Shown here one piece after another: positions 11,060 to 23,711 of a stretch of DNA of 28,112 nucleotides (position 1 is the stretch's first letter; each line of letters starts with the position of its first letter). The notes beneath the pieces are model-generated. The model ran no database searches. It worked only from the letters and a program-made list of their open reading frames with translations, and was not told where the DNA came from. The position numbers and the translations under genes were made by a program. Source of the stretch: Circinella minor. Lineage: Eukaryota > Mucoromycota > Mucoromycetes > Mucorales > Lichtheimiaceae. Location of the stretch: NCBI GenBank assembly GCA_016758965.1, contig JAEPRB010000385.1, positions 1-28,112 on the forward strand, read 5' to 3'.

Positions 11060-14048
11060 TTAAAATAGTGCGAATAAAATTATTATAATTAATATTAAAT
11101 ATGCAATATTAACAGTATCAGCTAATGGTCTTATTGTAAGTTTCTCGGGTAACATAGAAGTTACTTTGGCAGGTCTCCAACGATTATACTGTTTTTTGTA
11201 AAAAAAAAATAATAATAATTAATTAATATATCATGACACATGTTATGTATAATAATAATACTAAATATATAATACTTTACATATTTATTCATTTGTCTGT
11301 CAAATGGTATGATCCAACGCACCATAAATTTAACTTCACTGGATCGTACAACTTCTTCAGCACGAGGTCCTACTAATGGTATATTTTGATGACTACAACG
11401 CATTTGACCTTGTCTTATTAAATGTCTTTCTTCTTCAGTTAGAAATCCACCATTTTTAAGACCAGCCATAGGAATCTTTTCTTTTTTTACAGCAGTTGTT
11501 GTAGATGACCCTGTTGAAGAAATAGATCGGTTTGTTGTCTTTTGTTGAAAAGATGAAAATAGAGATCTTGCTGTACTGGTCTGTTTTTTTAGAACTGGTT
11601 TTGGAAGCTATAAATAAAATTAATATAATTTTGAGTATTAAAGGATACAAAAAAAAAAAAAAATTATTTACTAAATGATGATGATGATTTCTTTTTTACC
11701 GAAAAAATAGATGCAAATATTTTTGAAACTTCTTGTAATTCCTTAATATATTGAGTTGACTTTGTCGTAGATGTTGATGTACCAACACCCCATGTGGGTC
11801 TTACTGTTGTTGTTGATAATGATGTATTCTGTTGAGGTAGACATGCTTGTGCTAAAGCATCTAATGCTTCTACCAAAGGTTTTGAACGAGGTGTTGCATT
11901 TTTGATGAATAAATTGGGACAAATCCATGTACCACCATCTAATTGAATTAAATCATCGTAAGTCTTTTTTAATATTTGTTGAACATACGTTTTTTGTCCA
12001 TTAAAATATTGCGTTGATAATATATCAATGGCTTGTGGGTTTATATAAGATGTTGATGCTGGTTGCTGTTGTTGTGAAGAAAGATGTGTCGTTTCGGATT
12101 GTATTCGTACTAAACTTTGTTCAACAATAGATAAGAAATCTATTAATCCTTCTCCTTTAAAAACATACATAAATCTACAAGTAATTTTTAATTGATCTGA
12201 TGGTTTGGGCATTGTTGCTATGTTATTATTATTATTTGGTGTTGTTGATGCCCTGGTAACAGAGGATGGATGATGAAAATGATTAAATGGTGTTGTGTTT
12301 GATGGTAATGGTGTTGGTAATTTTTCAGGATAAGTAAATGTTCGTATCCGTTGTAAAAATATTCCAGTAAGAGGTATATAAAATAATACATTTTCCATTA
12401 TATATTGTGCCCAACCATCCGCTATTGGACGATAAGTTTCAGTTTCCATGTTATTTTTAGTTTGTTGTTGCTGTACACCCAATGTCCATGGCATGGTCCA
12501 TATTGACCAAAGTGTAACGACCTAAAAAATAAATTAAATGTAAATAAGTAGTTTTCTTTTCTCCCTTTCTCTCTCTTTTTTTTATTCCATCTAGCTCAAT
12601 CCCACTCTACCTGAAGATAATCATCATCTTTACTCCAATTAAGGGCCAATCTTGATATTAATGCATATAGTTCCGATTTAATAGAATTATATACAATCTG
12701 ATAATTTGTTGTTGCACTCTGTCTGTTGTCTGAATAACATCGTCGTAAATCACCTCCAACAATATGTTTGACAAACAATATAATATAATGCATTCGTTCA
12801 ATACTCAGCTTTTGTCCTGAAGAAATCCAACTATTTCGAATCCAAGTTTCAATACATTCATCCAGTAAGAACGTTCCAATAATCGGATGAAATTCTGAAA
12901 CTCCACCATTATTAATATTACCACCGCAGGGTATATAATGTTGCATATATTCTGTCATCAATTGTTCATAAATACCTCCAATAATCGATCTAGGTCGTGG
13001 TTGAGGTCTATATTGTTGTTGTTGCTGTTGATTTGAAAATGGATTTGCATTTGTATTAATACCACTACCACCAGCTATGCGTTGTGATCCGACACTAGTA
13101 CCAGCGTTGTAGGGAGTAGCATAAGAAGTATTAGGTGTATGTAGTGAGCTATTACCATAAGTGTTGGGTGTTGCAGATGGTCCGCGTGATGAAAATGTCG
13201 ACGGTGTTGTTGTTGGTAATAATGATGGTTGAGATGTTGGTAATGGAGGATTATGTGTTGCAACATTAACTGTATGATGAAGAAAAAACTGTATCGTATT
13301 AAACTTTATTCTATATTCACCAGATAATGATCTTGGAAAAATAGTGGATTGTCTTGTAGCTGATTCCCGTATATCCGTGGTACCCATAATACCAGATCGT
13401 TTTTCAAAATGAACACAATTTGTATAAAGTCGTGGTAAATATTGAGTTGCACCGGCCGCCAATGCCTTGCGAACATCCTCCTAATAATAATTAATTTTCA
13501 ACTTTATGAGTTTCTTTCTTTTTCTCTTTTATCTTATTGTCATTACTATAACTTATATATATATATATATTACCGAAAAAGCTTCTGGTACCATATCATA
13601 AGAATATTCTGGATATTTTGCAAGTTGTATTAAAGCTTTTAAAAAGGGTCCATCTGAACGAAAAGTACGTCGAATGGATGCATTATGTTCAGGTAAAATT
13701 TCTATATGGATCCATCCTCTATACATATTTATAATAATTTTCAATTGTTCCCCCCCACCCCAAACCCCCAACTTATTTATTAAACTTGATATATTCTTAC
13801 AAAACCAAGAAAAATCACCTAGATATAAAATATATAATTTTATAATAAATATAAAAAAAAGTTTTTTTTTACCTGCTAGTAGGTGCCCCAAATACAATTG
13901 TAAGTATTCCAGGTATAGCAGAATGAAGCGATCGCGCATGGTTCATTGACATTCCACTCGTGTTTATATACACTTCACAATAATCTGAAAGATAATCACA
14001 TGCTTGTGGAATAGATTTAGTTTGAAATTCTTTCAAAAGATCCACCAT
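11060..14048 (-). CDS. SMPD4-like (neutral sphingomyelinase 3 family) tail-anchored protein
   Basis: Six exons on the minus strand: 14048-13873, 13718-13574, 13480-12611, 12521-11700, 11607-11281 and 11188-11060. Phases close to 822 aa (the human protein is about 866). Points resembling SMPD4: a Phe-rich stretch KFNTIQFFLHH; ECIETWIRNSW; DGWAQYIMENVLFYIPLTGI at 433-452; an EERHLIRQGQ segment then VRSSEVKFMVRWIIPFDRQM near the end; and one C-terminal membrane span (about 807-822, YLILIIIILFALF) with almost nothing after it. Animal SMPD4 sits in the ER and nuclear envelope and has been linked to neutral sphingomyelinase activity and nuclear pores. Fungi generally do not make sphingomyelin, so the substrate here is open. 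The central part has poly-Gln and Ser/Thr/Pro inserts. For the fourth intron I chose donor GTAAAA at 11699, because a GTAAAT at 11671 breaks the phase. Confidence 0.7.
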
Positions 14049-14056
14049 GGTTGCAT
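14033..14056 (-). promoter_or_regulatory. Short upstream ORF overlapping the SMPD4-like start
   Basis: An ATG at 14056 lies 8 nt upstream of the chosen start (14048) in another frame and ends at a TGA at 14033-14035 after seven codons. If the mRNA begins further right, this uORF overlaps the main start, which has the stronger context (ACCATGG). It could lower translation of the main frame. The transcript start is not known. Confidence 0.35.
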
Positions 14057-14323
14057 GAATTATTATATTTATTTATTTTTTGGTTTCTATGGAGGTTGAT
14101 GGTAAGGTCAATAAAGTTCAAGGAACCAAAAAAAAAAAAAAAAACAGGTGTTTGGGGGGAGAAGAGAAAAGAGAGAAATGATGCGCGCGCTCTTGGGGGG
14201 AGGAGGGAATTTGGTTTTCAAAAAAAAAGAAAAAGAGCCAGTCCCCCAAAAATTATTATAATTTTTTTTTTCTTTAAGTTCTTTTACCACTTTTTTTTTT
14301 TTTTAATATACAAAGTTTTTGAC
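14049..14323. promoter_or_regulatory. Divergent spacer between SMPD4-like and URB1 genes
   Basis: Only 275 bp separate the two start codons, so both promoters and leaders must share it. It contains an A16 run near 14130, purine-rich G blocks (about 14150-14210) and T-runs (about 14262-14271 and 14291-14304) just before the URB1 start. I see no clear TATA box in either direction. A shared nucleosome-free promoter is an inference from the geometry and poly(dA:dT). Confidence 0.5.
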
Positions 14324-17300
14324 ATGGCAACGCCATTTTATGCAACTCAAAATGAAGTTGCTGTTGTTTTAAAACAACGAGATACTAATGCTTTAAGACG
14401 AGGTAAGAAAAAAAAATTATGGCATTAATGATGTTTTTATATACTTATTAAAAAAACGAGATTTCGAAAACTTATGCATATATATATAAAGATCTTACTG
14501 TTTTAAAGAATCAACTTGTGGAAGCAACCAAAGATCGTGTTGATCCAATGGCAAAACGAACAAGACCACTTGTTGAATATGTTCAATCGTGTAACGATTG
14601 TAACGATCTTACTGATTTATGGGACTTTCAAGCTCGCGTAAGCTTTTACTACTAAAAGAACTTTGTATATTGATTTTGTTGTCAAAATTTTAATACTTAT
14701 TCGCACAATATATATATATATATATATTATTTAGGATAATATATCAAGTTTAGAATGTCTTGTTCCCGAAATCATTAGTTTGTTTTTGACACTTTGTACA
14801 ACACCTATTATCCGTCCTTTTGGTTTACAATTAGTACAAGCTATCCTTGGAAGACAATTAAAATATATCAATCGTGGTGTTGCATCTATGCGAATTCCTC
14901 AATGTATTGCAACTTTTAAAGTATTAGAATCTATGTGTAGTATTGGTTCTTCTGCTACCAAAGAAGTATTTCATACATTTAATTTTCAAACAGAGGTAAA
15001 TATTATTGTTGTTGATTTGATTAAATTAGAATTGTTTATAAAAGAAACTAATTTTTCTTTCTTACTGTCGAAATAGGGATTTTCTAGAGCATCACGTTAT
15101 CGAAAGAAAACTAATAGCAAAAATCCAAATAGTTATCTCTATGGTAATAAGGCTATTTCTTTTTCTTTTTCTTTACAATTCTAGTAAAAAAAACTTATTT
15201 ACTAACAAGAAAAAAAATATAGATTTAAGAACAGCATATGTTCGATTAGTTCTTGCATTATTTAAATATGGTGATGCAGATATCAAAAAAGAAGCACTTG
15301 GTGTACGAAATTTAGTGAATGCTATCTTTACTGGGATTGATGAAGATGCTTATTTGGTAAGAAAGTTTTCTTTTTTTTTTTTTTTGAAAAAAAAAAAAAA
15401 ATATGATAACTTATATAGGATATCAATTTTTTTTTCTGACATCTTGTTAATTTCAAATAGTTAATAGAAGAAATATTAAAAACTACCAAAACCGATATTA
15501 TTGAAGACTATTCTATTCCACGACCTGTTAAAGCTTTTTTCTTTTCATCCTATATTCTTGAAAGGGTATGTATTTTTGTTTTATTTTACAAACTATATGT
15601 CGTTACATATTATATGTTATTGATGATCTGTTTTTTTTTAAAAAAAATAGATTGGGAAATTATATACACGAACTGAACCTGAACCAGTAACAGCAGAAGA
15701 AGCTAAAATTCCCGCTGATTTAGCTCATCAATTCTTATTATCTGTATGTACTATTCCAGGATTTGGATTATGTTATAAAGATGATGGATGGTATCCTATA
15801 TCCAATGCAGAACAAGGAAAAACTGCAGAAAAACAACAAAATCGTGCTTTAGCCAAATTTTTAACTTCATTGAAACCTTCAGATGATATGCGTCAACAAG
15901 AACTTGTACGTAAAATTTTAGCAGCATGTCCAGGAATGGTACAAGGGTAAGTTTTTTGCTCAATAAAAAAAAAGAGATAGAATGTAGTTAGTGGGATATA
16001 TATATATATATAATGAGAATAAGGAATCTAATGCAAAATGTTAATATAATAGATATTGGCAAGGAATTTCGTTTTCTCTTGAACCACGACTTAGTAGTAA
16101 ATGGCTTGCTAACCTTGCTTTATTACAACGTATCGTTCGATTACCTGTACCATCACTTTACTATGGTAATACCAATTTGTATCCAGCATCACCACCTACT
16201 ACGAATGTCATTATCGATAGTATTCTTCCAAATGTATTTGGTCGCGCTGTCTCAACACGTGGTCTTAAAAATGCAAGCCCTTTGGTTAGTTACGCAACTA
16301 TTTTATTTTTATCAGCAGCTTTCCTTAAGTATGCGGACGTATTGAAGGCATTAGAAAAGGCGGTTTCAACCATGGATGAAGATAATGATTCTGAGAGCAC
16401 AAAGAAATGGAAAGAGTGTATTGCTCATATTCGTGAAGGATTTACTCGACGATTACCCGATTTATTGACTATTGTGACAGTATATCAACCAGCTTCTTCT
16501 CATTCAGCAAATAATAATAAAATTGGACAAGAACAACAAGAAGAAACAGAAGATGGTGATAATTTGGCTCTTCAACATCAAATGTTACACGATGCATCCT
16601 TACGTTTAATCAGTTATTATCAAAAATATCTTCCAGAAACTTTTATGGAATCAACAGTAGATCCTGGCAAGTTTATTCCAAGTGATATTTTATCGATGCG
16701 CCCTGAATCACTTGTTCATCTTTTACAACTTTTATTAAATGTTTCTGATTTTAAATGGACTGGAAAAGCTGGTAATGATATATTTACATTCTTTTTTTTT
16801 TTGTAATATATCTTATTATTTTTTGTTATACTTTTTTTTAACTTACACTATCCACTGCTATCATTACAATTGCTTGAATTCTTTTATATAGGCAAAGGAT
16901 CACTTTCACACATTACTACACTTTTAACACTTTATCTTCAAACACCTTACAAGCATATTCGTGATTTAACCAGTAAACTTATCAATGGAACATTATCTGA
17001 TTCATTTATGTTTCGACACGATCCAGATGAAGTACGGCCTTGGTTAGAAGCATTACCACGTAACTTTGCTACGGCTTCAGTAAAAGGAAATCTTCCCCTA
17101 ACAAAAGAACAAACAACTGTATTACAATTTGTGGATGAGTGTATTGAACGTTTCAGTCGATCACAATATCGTTATTTGGATCAAGCGATTGATATGCTCA
17201 ACAATGTCAATACTGAATATTTAAAACAACAAAAAGATACTAATGGTAATTTACTAATTGGACAACTCTTACGGTCTGGCGATTCAAACGATTTCCCATT

Positions 17301-20300
17301 CAGTCCATTACTTTTAACTGTTATTCAACATTTACAATCCTTCAAGGGTGATAAAAGAGTCGTCATTCAATTTATTACAAAATTAATTGCTTTGTTGATT
17401 TCGAAACAAAAAGTACCTTGTTATCTGGAACATATTTGTGATATATTACGGGATTATGTAATCAAGGAACAATCAGAAACTACTGCAACAAATGTTGATG
17501 GTGTATGGAGTAGTTGGGATATGGTTCAACAAGCACGGGAATGTTTGACAGATGTACATGAAAATGATCGAGATACTAGTATGCTTAGTGATGTGAGTAG
17601 CAAGAATAAACAGCTGGATACATTATTATCAGGTAAAATATGGACATATACATACGACATTACTATGTCAACACGAATAATAACAGTAAAGTTTGTGATT
17701 TACTAACCCCTTTCATTGTTTCTTTTCCTTGTGGATTATTTAGACGAATCAGATGATATAAATATCAACGAGCGACAGCAATCATTGATTGATATTTTGC
17801 ATGAATTATCTGTTACAGAATTAAATCAATATCTTAAAACCATTGCTGATTTATGCATTGATAAATTAGAATTCGCTGGTTTTGAACCATTGGTCGAATA
17901 TCTATCTGAACGTCATCCAAGAGCTGGAAATTTATTTGATTATAATGATATTCGTTCAATCAAATCTCTTGATTCGGAAGAGTAAATATAAATTTTATGT
18001 ATATAGTAACAATATTGATAAAGGAGGGAGAATATGCACTAACTTGTTTATTTTTTATTTATTTTTTATTTTTTATTCTTTATATAGAAATCCTATGGCC
18101 GAATTACTCAAAGCGATTCCGTTCAACACATTATTTTATAATACATGGATGCGTTGTGATCAAAACAGCGTTGCGATGAATGCTATGGAATATGCCATGG
18201 AACGTATGGAATGGCAAGAATTATTGACAATTCAAACTTTAGTGATGGAAAAACTTTCAATGCTTTTATCATTACCATCATCCACCACATCCGGAACTGA
18301 ATCGAATACCAATGCTTCAATCAAATTGGGATTGAACTTATTACAGCATACTTTTACTATTTTGGATAGAAAGGAAGATATGGAAAAATCAAATCTTGTG
18401 AAAGTAAAAGAAATAGTAATGAATCATCCAGTACTTGAGGAAATGAGTAATCGATTTTCATCTCAAGTTAAACATTTGGCATCAGGAGATTATGCAAACA
18501 TTGATGCAGAGGTTTGTTTTCTTTTTTTTTAAAAAAAAAAAGAGGGGGGGGAAGTGTAATGGTCTATGTTGCACAGCATATTGTTGTTATGATATCAGAG
18601 AATTAACTTTATAATGACACAACTGTTATATCTGTTTATATAGTTTGTTCATATTGCTGTTAAATATTTGGATCTACTGGGTCAACAGCTCATTGCCAGT
18701 GAGCTATTAGATCATCTTGTCAAAATGGATTATACATCATTTAGTCAATATTGTCAAAAAAAGAAACTTCAATTATTACAATCCGATATAAGTCGACTTT
18801 TAATTATACTTATGGATGATCTCTCACGACGTCAAATTGAATTACCCCAAGAAGCATTTGTTCATGTTACCAAGATTTGGGACAATTCACATAATAATAG
18901 TTCTCTTCAAGACAAGGATATTTTATCTTTATTGGATGCATGTGCATCATCGAATCCATCTGCTATTTCGATTTTACTTTCAGCATGTTGTCCATTAGTG
19001 ATTCAACATATGATTGCTGGATCTTACCAATGTGATAACATTGATATGTCACTTTTATCGGATGTTTGTACCAAATCATCCGTTGATATACCAAAGTTGG
19101 TGTTTGAATCATTGGAACAGAAGAAGGAAATTTTACCAATGACGTCAAAATTGGTGGATGTTGTTCAAATGGGCTGCGAGCAAGATGGCTTTTTACAATT
19201 GTTTTTGGAAAAAATTTTACCTCGTTTGGCAGCAAGTGCTAATCCAAGCAACAACAAAATAAACACGATTGATATTTCAGAGGATTTTTATGATCGTCTT
19301 GGTGATCTTATCCGTACCAACAAATTCATCGATTGCACGAAATTAGATACTGAAATTGTTCGCGATTATATATTGAACACTGTATTAGATAATATCAATG
19401 ATGCCGCTGCTATTCGATTTACAGCCATTTTGATTGAAAAGGCATATGAAAATGTGAGTATAAATACTTTGTATAAAAACTGAATCATGTCAAAATAGAA
19501 TATATAATATCTTTTTGGAAAAGTTGAAACTAATACTACAATTATTATTATTATTTAGTATGACAAGAAAGAACCAATTGAGACATATATTCGTCGTGTG
19601 TTAGATCACGAAAAATACCAACAGTTAACAAATCCATCTACCCAAGAAAATGCAAATGAACGCGTAGCTATTATTAAGATGGTGAATGTTCTCAATAATA
19701 TTCAACCAGATATTTTAGCCAATCATCATGGATTTTTGGATCAGCTGCTTACAAGTTATGGTGCTACAACCTCAGAACCAGATCGGCTGATATTGGAAAT
19801 TTTACGGTCATGCGAGGCCCGGGGCCGCAGTACGATTCTTCCCAAAATGTTAATGTGGGGTCCAGGTTCTGATCGGAACCGTCAAGCACATGCACAAGCT
19901 GGTACTTTACTTCATGGCGATACTATTTCCATGGAAACTCTCGGATCTATTGATCCAGATTTAATGCAACGAACTTTTATGCATTTCCCAGCGGATATCA
20001 CATTACAAGATAATGAAGAATCAAAATTATCTATGACAGATGCTGACGGTGAAGAAGTTATATATGATCCCTCATTCTTTCTACCCTTGTTTGCCAACTT
20101 AATATCAAGCGGTGCAATTGAATGTAGAAAATTCATTGATTGTAATGCTCTTGGTTTAGTTATCGTGTCCCTTTCTTCTATTGACGATCAAGTTCGAATG
20201 TTAGGCTACCAAATGATGGATCAATTTTTTGATATGATACAGGTAAAAAAAAAAAGACTGCTGTTTGGATTAAAGGATGTTAACTTACTTTTAAAAATTT

Positions 20301-21321
20301 AATTGTTTATATTAGCATGTCAGATTTCACGAGGACAGAGAAGTGAGATTATTGTTGAACGAATTAAAAAATTCCATTGTGGATCGTTCAGACTCGGATA
20401 TTCCACCACGTATACCTCCAACTGTGACTGTATGTGTTGCACAAGCACTTACCATTCTTATGCAACCTGGTCACTATATGTATCCTCATATTTCAAAATG
20501 GATTTTACGAACACCAAGTTTTGATATGAACGTTAGTAGAACGAAAATAATAATAATAATAATTAATCAAAAAAAATAATGAACAGAGAAAAAAAAAAGT
20601 ACCAAAAAAGGATAAGACATGTTTTATTAACCATTTGTTTACTTTCTTATTTCCCTTTTCTATGTCGATCATTTTTCGATCAAAAGTTTGTACCAATGTT
20701 TACATTCTTATTCACATCAGCAACTACAACGCATAAAAAGGAACGTTTGTGGCTCTTACATATGTTATCATCGTCTATATGGACACGTGACGTACGTATA
20801 TATATATAGTCCTAGTCTACAAAAGGAAAAATAAAATTACAAGCACCCATTTTGTTAATGATGATAATGTATACTCATCATTCTGGTTTTTTTTTTCTTC
20901 TTCTTTATATTAGGACTATAAAATATTTTCTCGTAATCGGGTCTGGGACATGATAGCCACCTTCTACAATTCCGCGTTAGCTGATCACAAAAGTAAAAAA
21001 GCGGTAGTTGAGGTAAGACAAATATTTAAAGGGAACCCATGTGACATACTTTCTATAACACAAGAAAATTAAAATATATATATATCTATTTTTTTTTAGA
21101 TTGTGTCTCGAGCCATCCGGATCCCGGAAATTGCTGTCAGTCTTATCCGGAATCATGGTCTTATAGCATGGATTGAACAAATTTTAGTATTATCTCAAGA
21201 CAAAGAAGAAATTAAAAAATGGTCCAAATTACGCGAAAATGTATTAAATAATACAAAAATACATTATAATAATGAAGTACCTAGTCTTCTTCAACCCCTT
21301 ATTGAAAACAATAGCAGCTAA
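14324..21321 (+). CDS. URB1: URB1/Npa1 nucleolar pre-60S ribosome assembly factor
   Basis: Seventeen exons: 14324-14402, 14492-14637, 14735-14995, 15077-15143, 15223-15356, 15461-15565, 15651-15946, 16053-16771, 16892-17632, 17744-17981, 18088-18511, 18644-19453, 19559-20242, 20316-20531, 20687-20791, 20914-21012 and 21100-21321. All phases close, giving 1781 aa; yeast Urb1 is about 1760. The N-terminal Npa1 domain (about residues 60-420) is recognisable from [18 protein letters not shown], the [18 protein letters not shown] block, [17 protein letters not shown], and [20 protein letters not shown]. The [10 protein letters not shown] helix follows. The middle is helical repeat. The C-terminal part ends with [20 protein letters not shown], typical of the family. 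In yeast this protein works with Npa2, Dbp6 and Rsa3 in early large-subunit assembly in the nucleolus. The exon starting at 20687 has a weak acceptor (TCAAAAG), but the frame and protein continue well across it. Confidence 0.9.
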
Positions 21322-21416
21322 TAATAACACGAACCTCTCCATAGTTTTCCCCTCCCTTCCTTCTTTTTTTTAATATATATATATATATATATTGTATTTA
21401 TTATGTACACAAAACA

Positions 21417-21422
21417 AATAAA
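21417..21422 (+). terminator. Candidate poly(A) signal of URB1
   Basis: AATAAA about 96 nt after the URB1 stop, following a TA-repeat. It lies within the 155-bp spacer to the convergent gene on the minus strand, so the two 3' ends probably overlap or nearly so. Confidence 0.4.
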
Positions 21423-21476
21423 ATAATAATAATAATAATTTCATCTAATTGTTAATAATAATAATAAAAGAATAAT

Positions 21477-23711
21477 TTACGTGGATGATCCATAAGCTGG
21501 AAATGAACGACGGTCCCTTGCAGTAGATAAACGTCTATCATGTGCATATCGCTTTTGTGCTGTTGAAGTTGGTGGTGGAGCTGGATAATCATCAAAATCA
21601 TCTGATGGTTCATCATAATAACGCGAAGATGATCGATGAGATTGTGGTGGTGGTGGTTCATCCCACCCATATTCACTTCCTGGTGGTGCTGGACCATCAT
21701 AACCACCTGCTCCTGGTCCCTCACGCCAATGATATTGTTGTCGTGGTGGTAATGTATGATAATGAGGTGGACCTCTTGGTAAAAATGGTGTTAAAGAACC
21801 CGATCTTCTTCTTCGTAATGATCCTCCACGTCCTTCCCATTTTCGATTAATAGGCGGTAATTGAGGTGGTGGAGGTAGAGGTGGATTAGCTAATGGAACA
21901 ACCGGTGGATGTGGTGGATATCGAAATTGATGTGGTGGTGGCGGTTGTCGCATAAATGAAGGTGGTGGTAATCGTCTACTACTATATTCTTCCCATCTAA
22001 TATCTTCCTCTTCATCATCATCTGTTGATTCAGGTGGAGCTGGATGATGATGGTGATGATGGATGGATGGCGGTGGATAATCCTCATAATCATATTCATA
22101 TTCATCTTCATAACGAGTATTACGTCTTGGTTGTAATGGAGCTAGAGGTGGTGGGACAATAGGATATCTTGATTGAGGATGATGATGATGGTGATCTTCT
22201 TCTTCTTCTTCTTCTACATTATTATAACGAGGAACACTTCTACTCCTATGACGTTTAGATGCAGGTGACCGACCCCCACCACTCGGAGGTTTGTTGAGTT
22301 TATTATTGTTTCTGGGTGATGTCGTACTAGTAGTAGGATCCGACCTTGAGTGTGTCGGATGTACCACATTTTTTCCTTTTCCTCCTCCTACTCCTTCCTC
22401 ATTACTATGCGCATTGCCAGTTGGTTCTGATCCTGTTGCCGATAAACAGTAATGACGTAACTGTCTTTCTAATTGTTCCAAACGATTGGTCACCATATAT
22501 TGTTCTCTTTCTAATTCTAATTTGGCACGTTCCATTTCCAATTTTGATTTATTCCATTGTTGTGCTTGTCTTGTTAGTAACTCTACTTCTCGTCTTAACA
22601 TATTGTTTTGATCTATAATAGCCCGAAGTTCAGCTGAATACTCAGGCTTTTGTTGTTGGGTATCTTCAAAAGTGACCTTGGCATAGGAAGGCGCTGCAGT
22701 CGAAGTAGTTGTTGGCACTCCTGTCGTTGCCAAAGAAGTCGCTACCATTGCAGGTGTACTTGTAGCAGCATTATGTGTGGCGGCGCTCTGTTGTTGTTGT
22801 CGTACAGTACTTGATGTTGATGATACCATACGTGGCTGTTGTTGTTGTTGTTGATAATGCTGTTCCTGTTGTTGTTGTTGAATTGATGTATAAGGTGAAC
22901 TATTATTATTACTACTATTACCACTATTCATTGCTGTTGCTGCAGAAACAGATTTACGTAAAGAAGAAGAAGGAGATAGTGTCGTATTATTTTGACCGGT
23001 TTTTCTCATCACCAAAATACCTGGTGGTCGTACAGCCGAACCTTTGTGGCTATTATTATCGGATCCGGCGCTCATATTAGATGATGGGATTGGTTTATTA
23101 GAGTTAAGCGTTGCCGTGGTGCTGGTAACTAATACCGACGACGATGACGATGATGATTTGTTTGGTGATTTCTTTTTGTCAGCTTCCGATTCTGCCGATA
23201 ACGAGGCTTGTGGTGTTGCATAAGAATTTGGACTTACATTGGATGAAGTTCTTGATTGTTGTGATGTATTACGATATACGTTATTTCTACTTTCTCCATC
23301 AACAGCAACATTATTAATGTTTCCACCATTACTATTACTTATTGAGTGAGTATTATTATTGCTGTTGCTGTTGCTGTTACTGTTGTTGTTGTTAATACTG
23401 TTGTTTCTACTTGTTGCTACCTCGTTCATATTCGTCTTATTACCATTATGACTACCTTGATTCTTTGTTGTTAAAGGGGATGAAATCGCAGCGGTGGCCT
23501 GTTGATAAACTAAATTTCGTGTTTGCGGTACGGCGTGTTGTGGTTTTGGCATCAAGACAGGTGGAGGTGATTTTGTTGGTGCTTCTACTTTATGTGCTCC
23601 TTTTTGTTGCTCTTCTTGATCGTTTACTAATCTTTTTGGTGGATAGCCAATCTTATCCAAATTCTCGTCATCTACTAGCGTGTGTAAACGGTCATTTATC
23701 TTTGTGAACAT
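21477..23711 (-). CDS. Intronless low-complexity protein with central coiled coil, function unknown
   Basis: A single open frame of 744 aa from the ATG at 23711; the frame is open six more codons upstream without an ATG. I do not recognise the family. The first about 35 residues (MFTKINDRLHTLVDDENLDK) are the only ordered-looking N-terminal part. Then come Asn/Ser runs (about 103-135), Ser-rich stretches and poly-Gln (about 278-295). A coiled coil lies at about 360-421 (ELRAIIDQNNMLRREVELL... to LERQLRHYCL). The last 320 residues carry Arg/Ser, poly-Glu, poly-His and many proline runs (PPPP), ending in basic Arg/Ser/Tyr-rich sequence. Proline runs suggest SH3, WW or profilin-type partners, for example a cytoskeletal or trafficking scaffold, but that is a guess. 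It is the only gene here without introns. A 5' non-coding exon cannot be excluded. Confidence 0.7.
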   Translation of the reverse strand: MFTKINDRLHTLVDDENLDKIGYPPKRLVNDQEEQQKGAHKVEAPTKSPPPVLMPKPQHAVPQTRNLVYQQATAAISSPLTTKNQGSHNGNKTNMNEVATSRNNSINNNNSNSNSNSNNNTHSISNSNGGNINNVAVDGESRNNVYRNTSQQSRTSSNVSPNSYATPQASLSAESEADKKKSPNKSSSSSSSVLVTSTTATLNSNKPIPSSNMSAGSDNNSHKGSAVRPPGILVMRKTGQNNTTLSPSSSLRKSVSAATAMNSGNSSNNNSSPYTSIQQQQQEQHYQQQQQQPRMVSSTSSTVRQQQQSAATHNAATSTPAMVATSLATTGVPTTTSTAAPSYAKVTFEDTQQQKPEYSAELRAIIDQNNMLRREVELLTRQAQQWNKSKLEMERAKLELEREQYMVTNRLEQLERQLRHYCLSATGSEPTGNAHSNEEGVGGGKGKNVVHPTHSRSDPTTSTTSPRNNNKLNKPPSGGGRSPASKRHRSRSVPRYNNVEEEEEEDHHHHHPQSRYPIVPPPLAPLQPRRNTRYEDEYEYDYEDYPPPSIHHHHHHPAPPESTDDDEEEDIRWEEYSSRRLPPPSFMRQPPPPHQFRYPPHPPVVPLANPPLPPPPQLPPINRKWEGRGGSLRRRRSGSLTPFLPRGPPHYHTLPPRQQYHWREGPGAGGYDGPAPPGSEYGWDEPPPPQSHRSSSRYYDEPSDDFDDYPAPPPTSTAQKRYAHDRRLSTARDRRSFPAYGSST

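Noticed and set aside
11456..11650. 64-aa ORF overlapping the SMPD4-like gene
   Set aside because: Wrong frame of exon 5; the correct frame runs LPKPVLKKQTSTARSL into MAGLKNGGFLTEEER.
11664..11699. SMPD4-like exon 4 ending at the GTAAAT donor (11671)
   Set aside because: It leaves one extra base and shifts the next exon into a frame with an early stop; donor 11699 keeps the phase.
21542..23707. Several plus-strand ORFs rich in valine and leucine
   Set aside because: Antisense shadows of the Gln/Asn/Pro-rich minus-strand gene.
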